Position numbers and translations under genes: made by a program
In this document: one piece after another, positions 53,946-63,435 of the stretch
How positions within the stretch are numbered: position 1 is the stretch's first letter
How the letters are laid out: each line of letters opens with the position of its first letter
NCBI RefSeq assembly: GCF_001038625.1
Contig: NZ_CP011803.1
Coordinates: forward strand, 4,030,001 to 4,094,000
Origin: Clostridium carboxidivorans P7
GTDB lineage: Bacteria > Bacillota > Clostridia > Clostridiales > Clostridiaceae
DNA: 64,000 bases
Reading direction: 5' to 3'
The notes under the pieces: model-generated
Seen by the model: only the letters and a program-made list of their open reading frames with translations
What the model was told of the DNA's origin: nothing
Databases searched by the model: none

Positions 53946-54494
53946 TTATTTAAGCTTAATAGGGAATCCACATGCAACCATATAAGCTTCATCACTTAAA
54001 CTTCCTATATATTGATTGACATGACCTAGAATATCACTAAAAATTCTTCCAAGCCTATATCCTGGCACTATGCTCCAGCCCACTTCATTTGTTACTATAA
54101 TTAATTCTTTATCTTTTTCTTTTGCTGTTGTAATTACTTTCTTTACTTCATCTTTTATTTCCTTTTCTAACTTTGCTATTTCTTCTAATGAAATAGTATC
54201 AAAATCAATATTTTTGTCAAACATCAAATTTGTAACCATAGTACCTATACATTCTAACATTACATATTTATTATTGTCTTTTTCTAAAATTTTATCTAAA
54301 TCTTTAAATCCTTCATAAGTTGACCATTTTTGATTTCTGCTCTTTTTATGAATTTCTATTCTTTTTTTCATTTCTTCATCTGTAACTTTAGCTGTAGCAA
54401 TGTACAACACATTATCCTTGCCTTCTAAAATTTTTTCTGCAAAAGTACTTTTTCCACTTCTACTTCCACCTGTAACTAATACTATTTTTCCCAT
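53946..54494 (-). CDS. cobU: adenosylcobinamide kinase / adenosylcobinamide-phosphate guanylyltransferase
   Basis: The 182-residue bifunctional enzyme phosphorylates adenosylcobinamide and then adds GMP. The P-loop is GGSRSGKST (residues 9-17), and IEIHKKSRNQKW carries the histidine that is guanylylated in CobU. Full length. It lies 15 bases downstream of cobS, so the three cob genes probably form one transcript for nucleotide-loop assembly of vitamin B12. Confidence 0.94.
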   Translation of the reverse strand: MGKIVLVTGGSRSGKSTFAEKILEGKDNVLYIATAKVTDEEMKKRIEIHKKSRNQKWSTYEGFKDLDKILEKDNNKYVMLECIGTMVTNLMFDKNIDFDTISLEEIAKLEKEIKDEVKKVITTAKEKDKELIIVTNEVGWSIVPGYRLGRIFSDILGHVNQYIGSLSDEAYMVACGFPIKLK

Positions 54495-54509
54495 GCTAAT
54501 GCTCTCCTA

Positions 54510-55268
54510 TCATATAAAATTCTTAACTAGTATTGTAATAATAGTTAATGCAAGTATTTCATTTAATTCATTACTTGCTCCTAAAGTATCTCCTGTAAGT
54601 CCACCTATTTTACTTTTACAAAATGAATTGAATACAAATGTAAAAATTATTCCTGAAATCATTAAAATCACAGTATATTTCCAATGTATCATTAATAATA
54701 ACACTGCTAAAGTCATTATAAAACTTATAGATAATTGAGTTTTTCCTACATTACTTATAAGAAAATTTCCTGTACCTGTATTCTTGGCAGTATTGCCTAT
54801 GTAAGATATGAAAACAGTACAAAATCTAGATATTGCCGGAACTACTATAATTGCCATTGAATATTTAGGCGCTATATATGTTAAAAGTGAATATCTAAAC
54901 AAAAAATTCATTATTGTTGCAATACATGCATATGTACCTATTCTACTATCTTTCATTATTTCAATTATTCTTTCCTCACCCTTAAAAGCAAAAAAACCAT
55001 CAAAGGTATCCCCTAATCCGTCTATATGAAAGCCACCAGTAATAATAACTCCAACTAAAATTACTATCACTACTACTACATCAACTGGTAATATCTTTAT
55101 AAATGCTTCATATACTGCCCACTGAATAATACCAATTATTAAACCTACAATAGGCAAAAAAGTTGACCCTCTCTTAAAATCCTCCATTTCACAAGGTAAA
55201 TTTATATTTACAGGTATTCTAGTAAAAAATTGAATTACTAACAAAAAACTATTGAATATTTTTTTCAT
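54510..55268 (-). CDS. cobS: adenosylcobinamide-GDP ribazoletransferase
   Basis: The start at 55268 follows CAAAGGAGGTTATT and gives 252 residues; the in-frame start at 55289 precedes that ribosome site. The protein is a multi-pass membrane enzyme of the CobS family, with FFTRIPVNINLP, GGFHIDGLGDTFDGFFAF (acidic metal motif), MKDSRIGTYA and GGLTGDTLGASNE. It joins alpha-ribazole to adenosylcobinamide-GDP at the membrane. It is in line with cobU and cobC. Confidence 0.94.
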   Translation of the reverse strand: MKKIFNSFLLVIQFFTRIPVNINLPCEMEDFKRGSTFLPIVGLIIGIIQWAVYEAFIKILPVDVVVVIVILVGVIITGGFHIDGLGDTFDGFFAFKGEERIIEIMKDSRIGTYACIATIMNFLFRYSLLTYIAPKYSMAIIVVPAISRFCTVFISYIGNTAKNTGTGNFLISNVGKTQLSISFIMTLAVLLLMIHWKYTVILMISGIIFTFVFNSFCKSKIGGLTGDTLGASNELNEILALTIITILVKNFI

Positions 55269-55349
55269 AATAACCTCCTTTGATATCATTTTTAAACTGC
55301 AAAAATTAAGTAAGTATATATTAAATTTAATTATAATTTTTATGTAAAT

Positions 55350-55937
55350 CTAAACATGACATATGCTATCTATATATATATTTCCATACTCATACTTTAT
55401 AAGAGTTATATCGCCATTTTTTGAATTAAACTTCCAAAAAAAATCTAAATTGTTGTCTAAAATATAACAATATACAGACTTTATAACACCACTATGAGTT
55501 ACAATAAGAATATTGTCATCCTTAAGTTGTAAAATGCTATCCATAAAGTCTTTTATTTTCCCATAAAACTGCACATAACTTTCTCCATTTGGTGGTACTG
55601 CATTCTTCCAATCTTCACACCAAACCTCCCACTCTTTCGGATAAGTCTCTTTTATCTCAGTATAACTTTTTCCTTCAAATGCACCAAAATTTCTTTCATT
55701 TATTCTAAAATCTTCAATTATACTACATTCTTTTTTATCTAATATGATTTTAGCCGTTTGCTTAGCTCTTTTCATCTCACTGACATATGCTCTATTAAAG
55801 CTTATATTCTCAAGCATTTTTGAACTTTTCTTTGCCTGTATAAAACCGATTTCACTAATTGATACATCTAAATTACCATAATAAAGCTTACTTTTATTAC
55901 ATTCAGTTTCTCCATGTCTTACAAAATACAAATTCAT
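55350..55937 (-). CDS. cobC: alpha-ribazole phosphatase (histidine phosphatase family)
   Basis: The 195-residue protein is a phosphoglycerate-mutase-type histidine phosphatase: the catalytic RHGETE is at residues 7-12, ERNFGAFEGKSY follows, and the second histidine is in LIVTHSGVIKS. Its place before cobS and cobU identifies it as CobC, which dephosphorylates alpha-ribazole phosphate. It starts behind GATGGGGGTAT. No cobalamin riboswitch was recognised upstream. Confidence 0.88.
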   Translation of the reverse strand: MNLYFVRHGETECNKSKLYYGNLDVSISEIGFIQAKKSSKMLENISFNRAYVSEMKRAKQTAKIILDKKECSIIEDFRINERNFGAFEGKSYTEIKETYPKEWEVWCEDWKNAVPPNGESYVQFYGKIKDFMDSILQLKDDNILIVTHSGVIKSVYCYILDNNLDFFWKFNSKNGDITLIKYEYGNIYIDSICHV

Positions 55938-56038
55938 ATAATACCCCCATCTCTATAGTTCACAAATAAATTATATAGCAAATATACAAAATGGACAAAT
56001 CATTATTCATTTGAATAAACATTTATCTATATAAAAAT

Positions 56039-56070
56039 AAACCTGTAGATAATTTCATCTACAGGTTTTC
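56039..56070 (-). terminator. terminator of the APC permease gene
   Basis: Arms AAACCTGTAGAT and ATCTACAGGTTT around AATTTC precede a T-rich stretch on the minus strand, just after the stop at 56080. Confidence 0.85.
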
Positions 56071-56079
56071 TCTTAAATT

Positions 56080-57420
56080 TTAAGCAGTGTGTTCATCATC
56101 TGATTTCTTAAACTTATTCTTTCTGGACAAATATACAGGATAACCTATTACTGTTAACACGATACCTATTCCAGCATTCATTGGTTGAGTAAATAAAGTA
56201 TTTAAGATTATATAAGCTCCACCTAAAATAGCTATTGCTGGCACTATAGGATATAATGGAACTTTATATGGTCTTAGAAGATTTGGCTGATTTTTTCTAA
56301 GTACAAACACCGCAATGAATGTCATAACATAGAAAATCCATATTACAAAAATTAAAAGGTCTGTTAATTGGTCAAACTTACCTGAGAATACTAGTAATAT
56401 TGATATAACAGTTAATAATATACCTGAATTTATTGGTGTTTTAAATGTAGGATGTAATTTTGCAAGCCAAGCACTTCCTGGTAACTTATTTTCTACAGCC
56501 ATTGCATATGGAATTCTCATTCCTGTTAATATATATCCATTTAATGCTCCAAATATAGAAATTAGTATACCTACAGTTATAATCTTACCACCTGATGGTC
56601 CAAAGATTATAGTTGCAACGTCAGCTGCTGGTGTTTTTGTTCCTGCAAGAGCAGTTGCTGGTAATACGAAAAGATACGCTACATTTATTAATAAATAAAC
56701 TGCCATAACTAATGATAATCCACCAACAATCGCTTTAGGTAAATCTTTACCTGGATTTTTCATTTCTCCTGATATAGCTCCAACATTTATCCAACCATCA
56801 TAAGCAAACATTGCAGCTACCAAAGCTGAACCAAGACTTGTACCTATAGGATGATTAACAGCTGTCATTGGAAATAATCTTGCTGCTCCTCCATCACCTT
56901 TCATAAGTCCAAATACTATAATCGCAAACAATGGTACTAATTTACAAACTGTAGCTACAGTTTGAATAGCTCCACCTGTTTTTGATCCTAATGAATTCAT
57001 ACACATTAAAAATACTATAACTATAATTGCTATTATGTTTAACATGGAATCGTTTAAATTTAATAATGATAAAACCTGTGTTGAAAATATTATGGCAAGT
57101 GCAGCTATATTAGCTGGAAAATATATAACTGTTTGAGCCCAACCTAAAAGATATCCCCAAAGATCTCCATAAGTTTCCTCTAAGTATGCTACCATACCAC
57201 CTGTCTTAGGTATTGCTGCAGACACTTCAGCAGCTGTAAGTCCGCCTGCTATAGATATAATTCCACCTAAAACCCAAGCCATCATACCCAATCCAGGTGC
57301 TCCTGTTGATGTAAATATAGCTGTAGGCTTAAAGAATACACCTGAACCGATAACCATACCGATAACGATTGCAAGAGCAGGCACAAGACCTATTTCTTTT
57401 TTTAATTCACTTTTGCCAAT
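56080..57420 (-). CDS. APC-family amino acid permease (LAT type)
   Basis: The protein has twelve membrane helices and matches SteT-like L-amino-acid exchangers: LAIVIGMVIGSGVFFKP, GGIISIAGGLTAAEVSAAIPKTGG and FAYDGWINVGAISGEMKNPG. An initiation at GTG 57384 would lose the conserved LKKEIGL in front of the first helix. In frame upstream the sequence reads IGKSELKKEIGL from an ATT at 57420, ten bases after GGGAGGT, and no ATG, GTG or TTG is available there. The start is therefore given as ATT with reserve. Likely substrates are neutral amino acids. Confidence 0.85.
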   Translation of the reverse strand: MGKSELKKEIGLVPALAIVIGMVIGSGVFFKPTAIFTSTGAPGLGMMAWVLGGIISIAGGLTAAEVSAAIPKTGGMVAYLEETYGDLWGYLLGWAQTVIYFPANIAALAIIFSTQVLSLLNLNDSMLNIIAIIVIVFLMCMNSLGSKTGGAIQTVATVCKLVPLFAIIVFGLMKGDGGAARLFPMTAVNHPIGTSLGSALVAAMFAYDGWINVGAISGEMKNPGKDLPKAIVGGLSLVMAVYLLINVAYLFVLPATALAGTKTPAADVATIIFGPSGGKIITVGILISIFGALNGYILTGMRIPYAMAVENKLPGSAWLAKLHPTFKTPINSGILLTVISILLVFSGKFDQLTDLLIFVIWIFYVMTFIAVFVLRKNQPNLLRPYKVPLYPIVPAIAILGGAYIILNTLFTQPMNAGIGIVLTVIGYPVYLSRKNKFKKSDDEHTA

Positions 57421-57727
57421 TTTGAGATTACCTCCCTACAAATTTTAAAGTTTGATAAATTCTTATTACGATAAAATATTAACATCAATTTCACTTTAAA
57501 TCAAGATAAATTTCATAATAGTTTTTGAATTTTATACAAAATACTGAAAATGGCAGGATCTCGCGAACATATTTTGTGATTTTAAAACTTAACTTACTTA
57601 GTTCTGTTTTTTATATTGTTATATTTTTAACTATCTTGATACAATAAATTAAAACAACTGAATAATTTCTTTCATTTATAATAATACTCCATTAACTAAA
57701 TAATGCCTAATAGTATCAATATTATTT
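57421..57727 (-). promoter_or_regulatory. upstream region and promoter of the APC permease gene
   Basis: This 307-base stretch has no gene. Reading leftward, TTGATT (57504-57499), 17 bases and TAATAT (57481-57476) form a plausible promoter about 60 bases ahead of the start. No riboswitch or strong hairpin was seen in the rest. Confidence 0.55.
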
Positions 57728-59077
57728 TTATTTGATATCATTTATTTTATAAAACTTATAGTTTTGCCTTTGTAATTGATTAATTATGTTATGCAAAACA
57801 GATTGCTCTGAATAGTTATAATATGGATAACCATCTTCCCCTCTATCTATTTTTATATCTTCAAATTCAATGTAAGGATGATAGAAAAAACTACCTAATA
57901 AATTTTGGTTAAGCTTTCTTATTTTTTTTAACATATTAGAACAATCTTTCTTTCCATCTACATAATCCAATGGTGTAGGAATATAAATTACTTTTTTCCC
58001 ATTACTATTAGTTTTGAAAATATGTTCGCAGCATGTTGCTCCTCCATCTTCTGAATAAGGTTCATATATATAGCTAAATTTTTCTTCTACACTACTAAGT
58101 TGATTCTTTAAGATTCCATAATGAGGTGTTTCAAAAAAGTCACATTTTATGCCTAACTTTTCCGCACAATTTAAAGCTTTATTTATTCTTTCCGTTGAAT
58201 AGCTTTTATCTTCTGGAATGTTATCACTTTTGCTCCGATGAAATTCTAAGCCGTCAACACTTGTAGTATTTCCATATTGATGTGTATATCCATGTAATCC
58301 AATAACCCCATTTTTATCCACAAAATAGTCTAATGTAAATAAAAAATCTGCATTATACATACTATAACTTTCCGAAATATCATTATCAATATTATCACAA
58401 GGCTTTACATACCTAGGAACCCAGGCTACATGAAATGGTATATTCTGTTTATATAAGTAATCTGCTATTACCCTTAACTTTTCTAAAGCTTCATTTGATG
58501 AATATATTCCACCTGCAGTAATATCTTCCAATCTTATAAGAGCTGCTTTGTTTCCATGCTTCTCCTCACTTAGACCTACTTTATCCCTATTTTTATAAAA
58601 AAATATAGTTTTATTTTGTATATCCCAATAAGTCTTCAAATTGAATATCTTAGTAAAATCAATCATAGATACATATAATACATTATCTTGTATTATAGCC
58701 TTTCTCTTTAAGTCATATTGCTCCTTATTTACTGTAAATTTCTTGTTTATACTATCAATTTTAATGTTATCATTTTTAAGATTAATATTTGCTAAACCAT
58801 TTTCTATAACTACCTTTCCACCTACTTTTTCAGTTATCTCACTTAAAGGCAAATAATATCTATTATTCTCCACATATATAGGCAACCCTAAATTCAATGC
58901 TTTATTTTCAAAATTAATTAGTATAGAATCTTTTTTCATATCTAGTCCTTTAAAATTGGAAATATTTTCTTTATTTCTATTTAAAATTTCACTGCTCACA
59001 AATTTAATACTAAATATAAATAGTAGAAAAAATATTGTTATAACCATTACTAATTTATTTTTAAATATTTTTTTCAT
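57728..59077 (-). CDS. DUF2334 deacetylase-like protein with copper-amine-oxidase-type N-domain
   Basis: The 449-residue protein (ATG at 59077) has an N-terminal membrane helix (residues 9-28) and a stalk domain like the copper amine oxidase N-domain (VYVENNRYYLPLSEITEKVGG-type, about 50-160). It ends in a DUF2334 deacetylase-type domain from about 180: RLEDITAG, PFHVAWVPRYV, GVIGLHGYTHQYG (metal histidines) and FFETPHYG. It probably acts on cell-envelope polysaccharide outside the membrane. The catalytic activity of DUF2334 is not established. Confidence 0.8.
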   Translation of the reverse strand: MKKIFKNKLVMVITIFFLLFIFSIKFVSSEILNRNKENISNFKGLDMKKDSILINFENKALNLGLPIYVENNRYYLPLSEITEKVGGKVVIENGLANINLKNDNIKIDSINKKFTVNKEQYDLKRKAIIQDNVLYVSMIDFTKIFNLKTYWDIQNKTIFFYKNRDKVGLSEEKHGNKAALIRLEDITAGGIYSSNEALEKLRVIADYLYKQNIPFHVAWVPRYVKPCDNIDNDISESYSMYNADFLFTLDYFVDKNGVIGLHGYTHQYGNTTSVDGLEFHRSKSDNIPEDKSYSTERINKALNCAEKLGIKCDFFETPHYGILKNQLSSVEEKFSYIYEPYSEDGGATCCEHIFKTNSNGKKVIYIPTPLDYVDGKKDCSNMLKKIRKLNQNLLGSFFYHPYIEFEDIKIDRGEDGYPYYNYSEQSVLHNIINQLQRQNYKFYKINDIK

Positions 59078-59251
59078 CAAATCCTATCCCTTCAAAACTT
59101 TTTATTGATTTAACATTTATAATTTTTCAATATTTATATTTTTTACACTTTTTTATTAAATATGTCATTGAAATAAATATAAAAAAACACAATAAGAACT
59201 TTACTATTTTGTTGCTTTAATGTAGTATTAATTATTGGTGTAAAATTACTT

Positions 59252-59299
59252 TTGACAACAAATAATTTTTATTATATAATATTATTAATTATATAATAA
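59252..59299 (+). promoter_or_regulatory. perR promoter with overlapping operator
   Basis: TTGACA (59252-59257), 17 bases and TATAAT (59275-59280) form a consensus promoter. The inverted repeat TTATTATATAAT-N7-ATTATATAATAA (59269-59299) overlaps the -10 and extends into the leader. The AT-only arms resemble a PerR/Fur box, so the gene is probably self-repressed. Confidence 0.82.
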
Positions 59300-59310
59300 G
59301 GATGGTGTTT

Positions 59311-59721
59311 ATGGATACTTTATCTAGCATTTTTAGAGAAAAAAAATTAAAACTTACTCCTCAAAGAATTGCAGTATATAAGTTTTTACAATCAACTAAA
59401 GAACATCCATCTGCTGAGACAATATATACAGCACTTCAACCAGAATACCCTACTATGAGCCTTGCAACTGTCTATAAGGCTTTAAAAACTCTAGTTGAAG
59501 TGAACCTTGTTCAAGAAATCAACGTTGGTGAGGGAAACTTTAGATATGACGGAAATGTACTACCACATCATCACATACAATGTCTTAGCTGTGGAAAAGT
59601 AGAAGATATAGACGGAATTTGTTTTTCTAATTTAAATGACAAAGTTAAAAGTTATACTGAATATGATGTAGTAGGAAATCAAGTATACTTTTACGGAATA
59701 TGCAAAAATTGCAAAAACTAA
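59311..59721 (+). CDS. perR: Fur-family peroxide-type regulator
   Basis: The start is the ATG at 59311, nine bases inside a longer frame, with AAGGATGGTG as ribosome site, giving 136 residues. The N-terminal winged helix (LKLTPQRIAVYKFLQSTKEHPSAETI, recognition MSLATVYKALKTLVE) and the C-terminal HHHIQCLSCGKVEDID with CKNCKN, which bind structural zinc, match PerR. It would sense H2O2 by iron-catalysed histidine oxidation and repress oxidative-stress genes. The PerR rather than Fur call is from the residue pattern and operator. Confidence 0.85.
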   Translation: MDTLSSIFREKKLKLTPQRIAVYKFLQSTKEHPSAETIYTALQPEYPTMSLATVYKALKTLVEVNLVQEINVGEGNFRYDGNVLPHHHIQCLSCGKVEDIDGICFSNLNDKVKSYTEYDVVGNQVYFYGICKNCKN

Positions 59722-59739
59722 ATTTAACTTAATTAACTT

Positions 59740-59786
59740 TTTACACTTCAGATACTGAACTTAAAATCTGAAGTGTAAATTTTTTT
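59740..59786 (+). terminator. perR terminator
   Basis: Arms TTTACACTTCAGAT and ATCTGAAGTGTAAA around an AT-rich loop are followed by TTTTTTTG. Confidence 0.92.
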
Positions 59787-59824
59787 GTTTAAATATATGC
59801 TCTAAAATCACATTAATTATGCTT

Positions 59825-61063
59825 TTACTTATAGGCATCATTTACAATTTCTTCCCAAATTTTAGTACTTGGCTTACCTGATAACAGTTCATCTATTTTA
59901 GAAGATATTCCACTTTTTAATTTTTCAGGAACATTTTCCACAAAAATTATGTTATTTTCAGTACTTTCTTTTAAGTGCTTAACTACTACAGATTTAACCC
60001 CAGATTTTATAGAACTGTTTGCTTTTTTATTTCCAGTTACAAAACCTTCCTGTACAAGCTTTTTCTGAAAATCATCGCTTATGATAAATTTTGTAAAACT
60101 ATTTATTTCTTCACTATTTTTACTGTTTACAGGTGTGCAAAGTATAGAATTACAAATTACAGGTACCACCATTTTGGAGGAATTGCCACCAGTAAAATTT
60201 TCTATAATTTTCACATCTTTATTTTCATCTTTAAAATCCTTAACATAATAGGATGAACTTATAATCAAAGGTAAATCACCTTTGATAAATTTATTTACAC
60301 TGCTTTCATTTCCAATTTCAAAAGTGTTTTTGCTTATGTTATTTTGTTTTATAAAAGCTGCCATATCATCAAAAGCTTGCTGCATTTCATTTAGAGACTT
60401 ATAAAATTCAGCTCCACTATCATACTTGCTTTCTAATTTTCTCATACTAACTTTGTTATTTATTATCATAGAAGCTAATCCATTATTTATATCTAAATCT
60501 TCTGTCAAAATTACAGGGATTTTTATTGACTTTTCATTTAAACTTTTTAATGTGTTCTTTAATTCATCAATACTAGATGGAACTTTTAAATTTTCTTTCT
60601 TAAAATAACTTTCATTATAAAAAATTTCTATAGTATATGGAATTAAACCAATTCCATAATATTTATCATTAAATCTTCCATAAGAATTTACTATAGTATA
60701 GTATTTATCGTTAAGTTTACTCTCATCATAAAAATTTCCCATATCACTTAATAAGCCTTTTCTACTTAACTTAATCATATTATTTCTAGAAGTAAATACT
60801 ATATCAGTATTACTGTTCTTACCTATATCTTCTTCTATTTTACCTCCTATAGCATTATTAATGCTGACTTTTACTTTAGGATTATCTTTTTTATATCCTT
60901 CTATTGCTGATTTTAATATACTTGAAGACTCTTTATCTTTTAAATCCACATATATATTTAGTTGTTTTTCTTTTTCTGAATCCTTTGCCTTATTACAAGC
61001 CACAATATTGATAACAAATAGCAATATTAAAAATAATGCTACACTTTTTTTCTTGTAAGTCAT
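59825..61063 (-). CDS. family-1 extracellular solute-binding lipoprotein
   Basis: The 412-residue protein has a signal peptide with lipobox (VACNKA, lipidated Cys at 23) and a binding fold of the sugar-type family 1 (YKKDNPKVKVSINNAIG, YGIGLIPYTIEIFYNES). It would bind a carbohydrate-like ligand at the cell surface. As with the other binding protein in the window, no permease or ATPase is adjacent. It starts behind GAAAGGAGGTAAC. Confidence 0.82.
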   Translation of the reverse strand: MTYKKKSVALFLILLFVINIVACNKAKDSEKEKQLNIYVDLKDKESSSILKSAIEGYKKDNPKVKVSINNAIGGKIEEDIGKNSNTDIVFTSRNNMIKLSRKGLLSDMGNFYDESKLNDKYYTIVNSYGRFNDKYYGIGLIPYTIEIFYNESYFKKENLKVPSSIDELKNTLKSLNEKSIKIPVILTEDLDINNGLASMIINNKVSMRKLESKYDSGAEFYKSLNEMQQAFDDMAAFIKQNNISKNTFEIGNESSVNKFIKGDLPLIISSSYYVKDFKDENKDVKIIENFTGGNSSKMVVPVICNSILCTPVNSKNSEEINSFTKFIISDDFQKKLVQEGFVTGNKKANSSIKSGVKSVVVKHLKESTENNIIFVENVPEKLKSGISSKIDELLSGKPSTKIWEEIVNDAYK

Positions 61064-61196
61064 AAAGTTTAGTTACCTCCTTTCTAGCTAAAAAATTAAA
61101 CATTAAATTTTTTATATGCAAAGTACTTCTAATTTTATTTTGTACATAATAATTAAATATATAATAATTTCATATAATTAAATGGAGGTGAAACAT

Positions 61197-62129
61197 ATGA
61201 AATTTAGAGTGATATTTCTAAAAAAGAAATATATTTACTTTATAATACTTACATTGATAATTTTTATATTGATAGTTATACTATTTTTATCAAAACATTA
61301 TTCTCCAACCTTTAATAGTATTTCTGAAAGCAAAGTATTAAAGGCTGACTTTGATGGTGATGGAAAAAAGGACATACTATCCGTAAAAAGATTTGACGAT
61401 AAGTATTCTATGGATGTTAAAATTAAAGATAAAAGTTATCCTATTACTCCATATAAAAACTCTTCTGCTTTATTTAATTATTCACCTTACTGGCCTATGC
61501 GAGTAACTCTTATGGATGTATCAAGGGATAAAATTCCTGAAATATTTATTCAAGCTTCAAATAGAGACAACCCTGTTCAATATGTTTTTGTTTGGAATGG
61601 TAGTAAATTTGATAATGTACTTTCAAATTCAAATAATATTTTAGGATTTATTGATTGCAAAAATAATAAAACTCCAAAGGTAATATCAGGTAAGCTTCAA
61701 GGCAACACTGTTACTCTTTCAAATTATATATTTTTAAATTATAAATTTAAAAATTATAATTATGATAGCAATACTACTTTTATGGGTACAGACACCATAG
61801 CTACTTTTATTCAATTTATACAAAGTCTTCCTCAAGGAGAATCTTATAAACCTAAAGATATATTTACCCCCAACTTATCTGATAAAAATTTGCCACTTAT
61901 AAAACAACTATCTTCAGATAATAACACTTATGTATTTCAAGATGGTATATTTAAAGAAAATAAGTGTAATGAGGATGGAGAAGTTTCTGAAGTATATTGG
62001 ACTTTAAATTTCAGAGGAATATCAAATTCAGATAAAAAACTAATAAAAAACTATACCATAAATCTTTTATTAACTCCTAGCGAAGTTAACAAAGGAAATT
62101 ACTACTTTAAAATTTCTTATTTATTTTAA
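61197..62129 (+). CDS. membrane-anchored protein with FG-GAP/EF-hand-like calcium motif
   Basis: The ATG at 61197 (behind GGAGGTG) gives 310 residues. A membrane helix (about 10-32) is followed by an extracellular part. ADFDGDGKKDILSVKR near residue 45 is an EF-hand-like calcium loop of the FG-GAP/VCBS type, and TLMDVSRDKIPEIFIQ is a second partial unit. No catalytic motif is visible. Similar proteins in clostridia are annotated as hypothetical surface proteins. Confidence 0.7.
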   Translation: MKFRVIFLKKKYIYFIILTLIIFILIVILFLSKHYSPTFNSISESKVLKADFDGDGKKDILSVKRFDDKYSMDVKIKDKSYPITPYKNSSALFNYSPYWPMRVTLMDVSRDKIPEIFIQASNRDNPVQYVFVWNGSKFDNVLSNSNNILGFIDCKNNKTPKVISGKLQGNTVTLSNYIFLNYKFKNYNYDSNTTFMGTDTIATFIQFIQSLPQGESYKPKDIFTPNLSDKNLPLIKQLSSDNNTYVFQDGIFKENKCNEDGEVSEVYWTLNFRGISNSDKKLIKNYTINLLLTPSEVNKGNYYFKISYLF

Positions 62130-62139
62130 AAAAACAAAA

Positions 62140-62236
62140 GGGACCGTTTTACGGTCCCAAGGGGGATGGGGGGTTATAGTATCAAACAAACTAAAATGTA
62201 ATTTGCTTGACACTTTAGGAGATTATATCTCCTAAT
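62140..62236 (-). terminator. terminator of the WYL regulator gene
   Basis: Read leftward, GGGACCG-TAAAA-CGGTCCC (62158-62140) is followed by TTTTGTTTTTTT. A second small hairpin TTAGGAGATTATATCTCCTAA is at 62216-62236. An unusual run GGGGGATGGGGGG (plus strand 62161-62173) lies between them. Confidence 0.75.
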
Positions 62237-62292
62237 TACATTTATTATAATATCCTACTTTGAAAAATTTTATTCACTTTTTATTAAAATTT

Positions 62293-63246
62293 TTAGTATT
62301 TTTTATACATATCTTCTATTTCTTTTTTTATTTCTTCCCTAAGTTTTACAGGTTCAATAATTTCTGCATTTTTGCCAAATCCCAATATCCAATTTTTTAC
62401 TTCTTGCCATTCATCCAAATACATAATTAACAATAAAGATCCATCATCTAATTTTTGTAATTGTTCATCAGGATGCCATTTTCCACTTTCTATAAAATCC
62501 GAAACTTTTTTATCAAACTTTATTATAACTTTATTTTTATCACCTTTAAAAACAGCCCAGTTTTCTTCTAAATATGTTTTTAAAGAAAAAGTATGAGGTA
62601 TCATATATATTTCATCTGTTATCTTTAAGCTCTGTATTCTCGATATTTTAAAACTTTCAACACGATCGCTATTGTAATAGTAACCTATTATATACCATGC
62701 ACCTTCTCTAAAAATCAAGTTATATGGATCCACTTTTTTTATAGTTAAATTATTTTTATTTGCAGAAAAGTAGTTTATGCTTAAAGTTCTTCCTCTACTC
62801 ATAGCATAATTTATTTGAGATATTTTATCTTGTAAGTTTTGTAATCCCCCAGCTTCATTAATTTTAAAATTTCCATTTTCATTTAAATATTTTAGTTCAT
62901 CGTCTGAATTCACATATAAACTTTTTATTTTTGTTACAGCTGTTTGCAAATCTTTCTCATACATAAAACCATTTTCTTTTGTAAGTATTTGCGTAGACAT
63001 AAGTAAAGATTGTAATTCTTCTTTGTTAAGTTTTGACGGTTTCATATAAAATTCTTGATCTATATAAAATCCTCCATACCTGCCTTTCTTAGTATGCACT
63101 GGTATGTTAGCCTTATTCAAACTATTAATATATCTATATATAGTTTTTTTATCAACTTCTAAAGTTTCTGCTAATTCCGTTGCCGTAGTAAGTCCTTTGT
63201 ATTGTAGTGTAATTATCATTTCTATTAAATGAGAAATTTTAGACAT
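62293..63246 (-). CDS. WYL-domain transcriptional regulator (YafY type)
   Basis: The 317-residue protein has an N-terminal HTH_11 winged helix (GLTTATELAETLEVDKKTIYRYI), a middle WYL domain (NLIFREGAWYIIGYYYNSDRVESFKISRI, about residues 140-225) and a C-terminal WCX region. WYL domains bind nucleic acid or nucleotide ligands and regulate defence, repair or metabolism. The neighbours do not show a target. It starts behind GGGGGTAAAAAG. Confidence 0.92.
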   Translation of the reverse strand: MSKISHLIEMIITLQYKGLTTATELAETLEVDKKTIYRYINSLNKANIPVHTKKGRYGGFYIDQEFYMKPSKLNKEELQSLLMSTQILTKENGFMYEKDLQTAVTKIKSLYVNSDDELKYLNENGNFKINEAGGLQNLQDKISQINYAMSRGRTLSINYFSANKNNLTIKKVDPYNLIFREGAWYIIGYYYNSDRVESFKISRIQSLKITDEIYMIPHTFSLKTYLEENWAVFKGDKNKVIIKFDKKVSDFIESGKWHPDEQLQKLDDGSLLLIMYLDEWQEVKNWILGFGKNAEIIEPVKLREEIKKEIEDMYKKY

Positions 63247-63379
63247 ACTTTTTACCCCCAGTATAATTTTATCCTAATCTTTAATTATATCGGTATTTTT
63301 AACAAATTTTTTAGCATTTTCATACAAAATATTAAAATAAATTTTTATCTTTTTAAATTATTCATTAAACTTAAAGATA

Positions 63380-63426
63380 AAAAAACAGGCATACATAGTT
63401 TAAAAAACCATATATACCTGTTTTTA
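63380..63426 (-). terminator. terminator of the CPBP protease gene
   Basis: Arms AAAAACAGG...ATATATGG and ATACATAG...CCTGTTTTT-type complementary blocks (63380-63426) are followed by T's on the minus strand right after the stop at 63436. Confidence 0.7.
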
Positions 63427-63435
63427 CATGTTTAG

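Noticed and set aside
55938..56040. Possible cobalamin riboswitch ahead of cobC.
   Set aside because: No B12-box-like GCCACTG was seen, and the space is too short for a full aptamer.
62161..62173. G-rich run as a possible quadruplex.
   Set aside because: Only two long G-runs plus a hairpin arm are present, so a stable four-run quadruplex is not supported.
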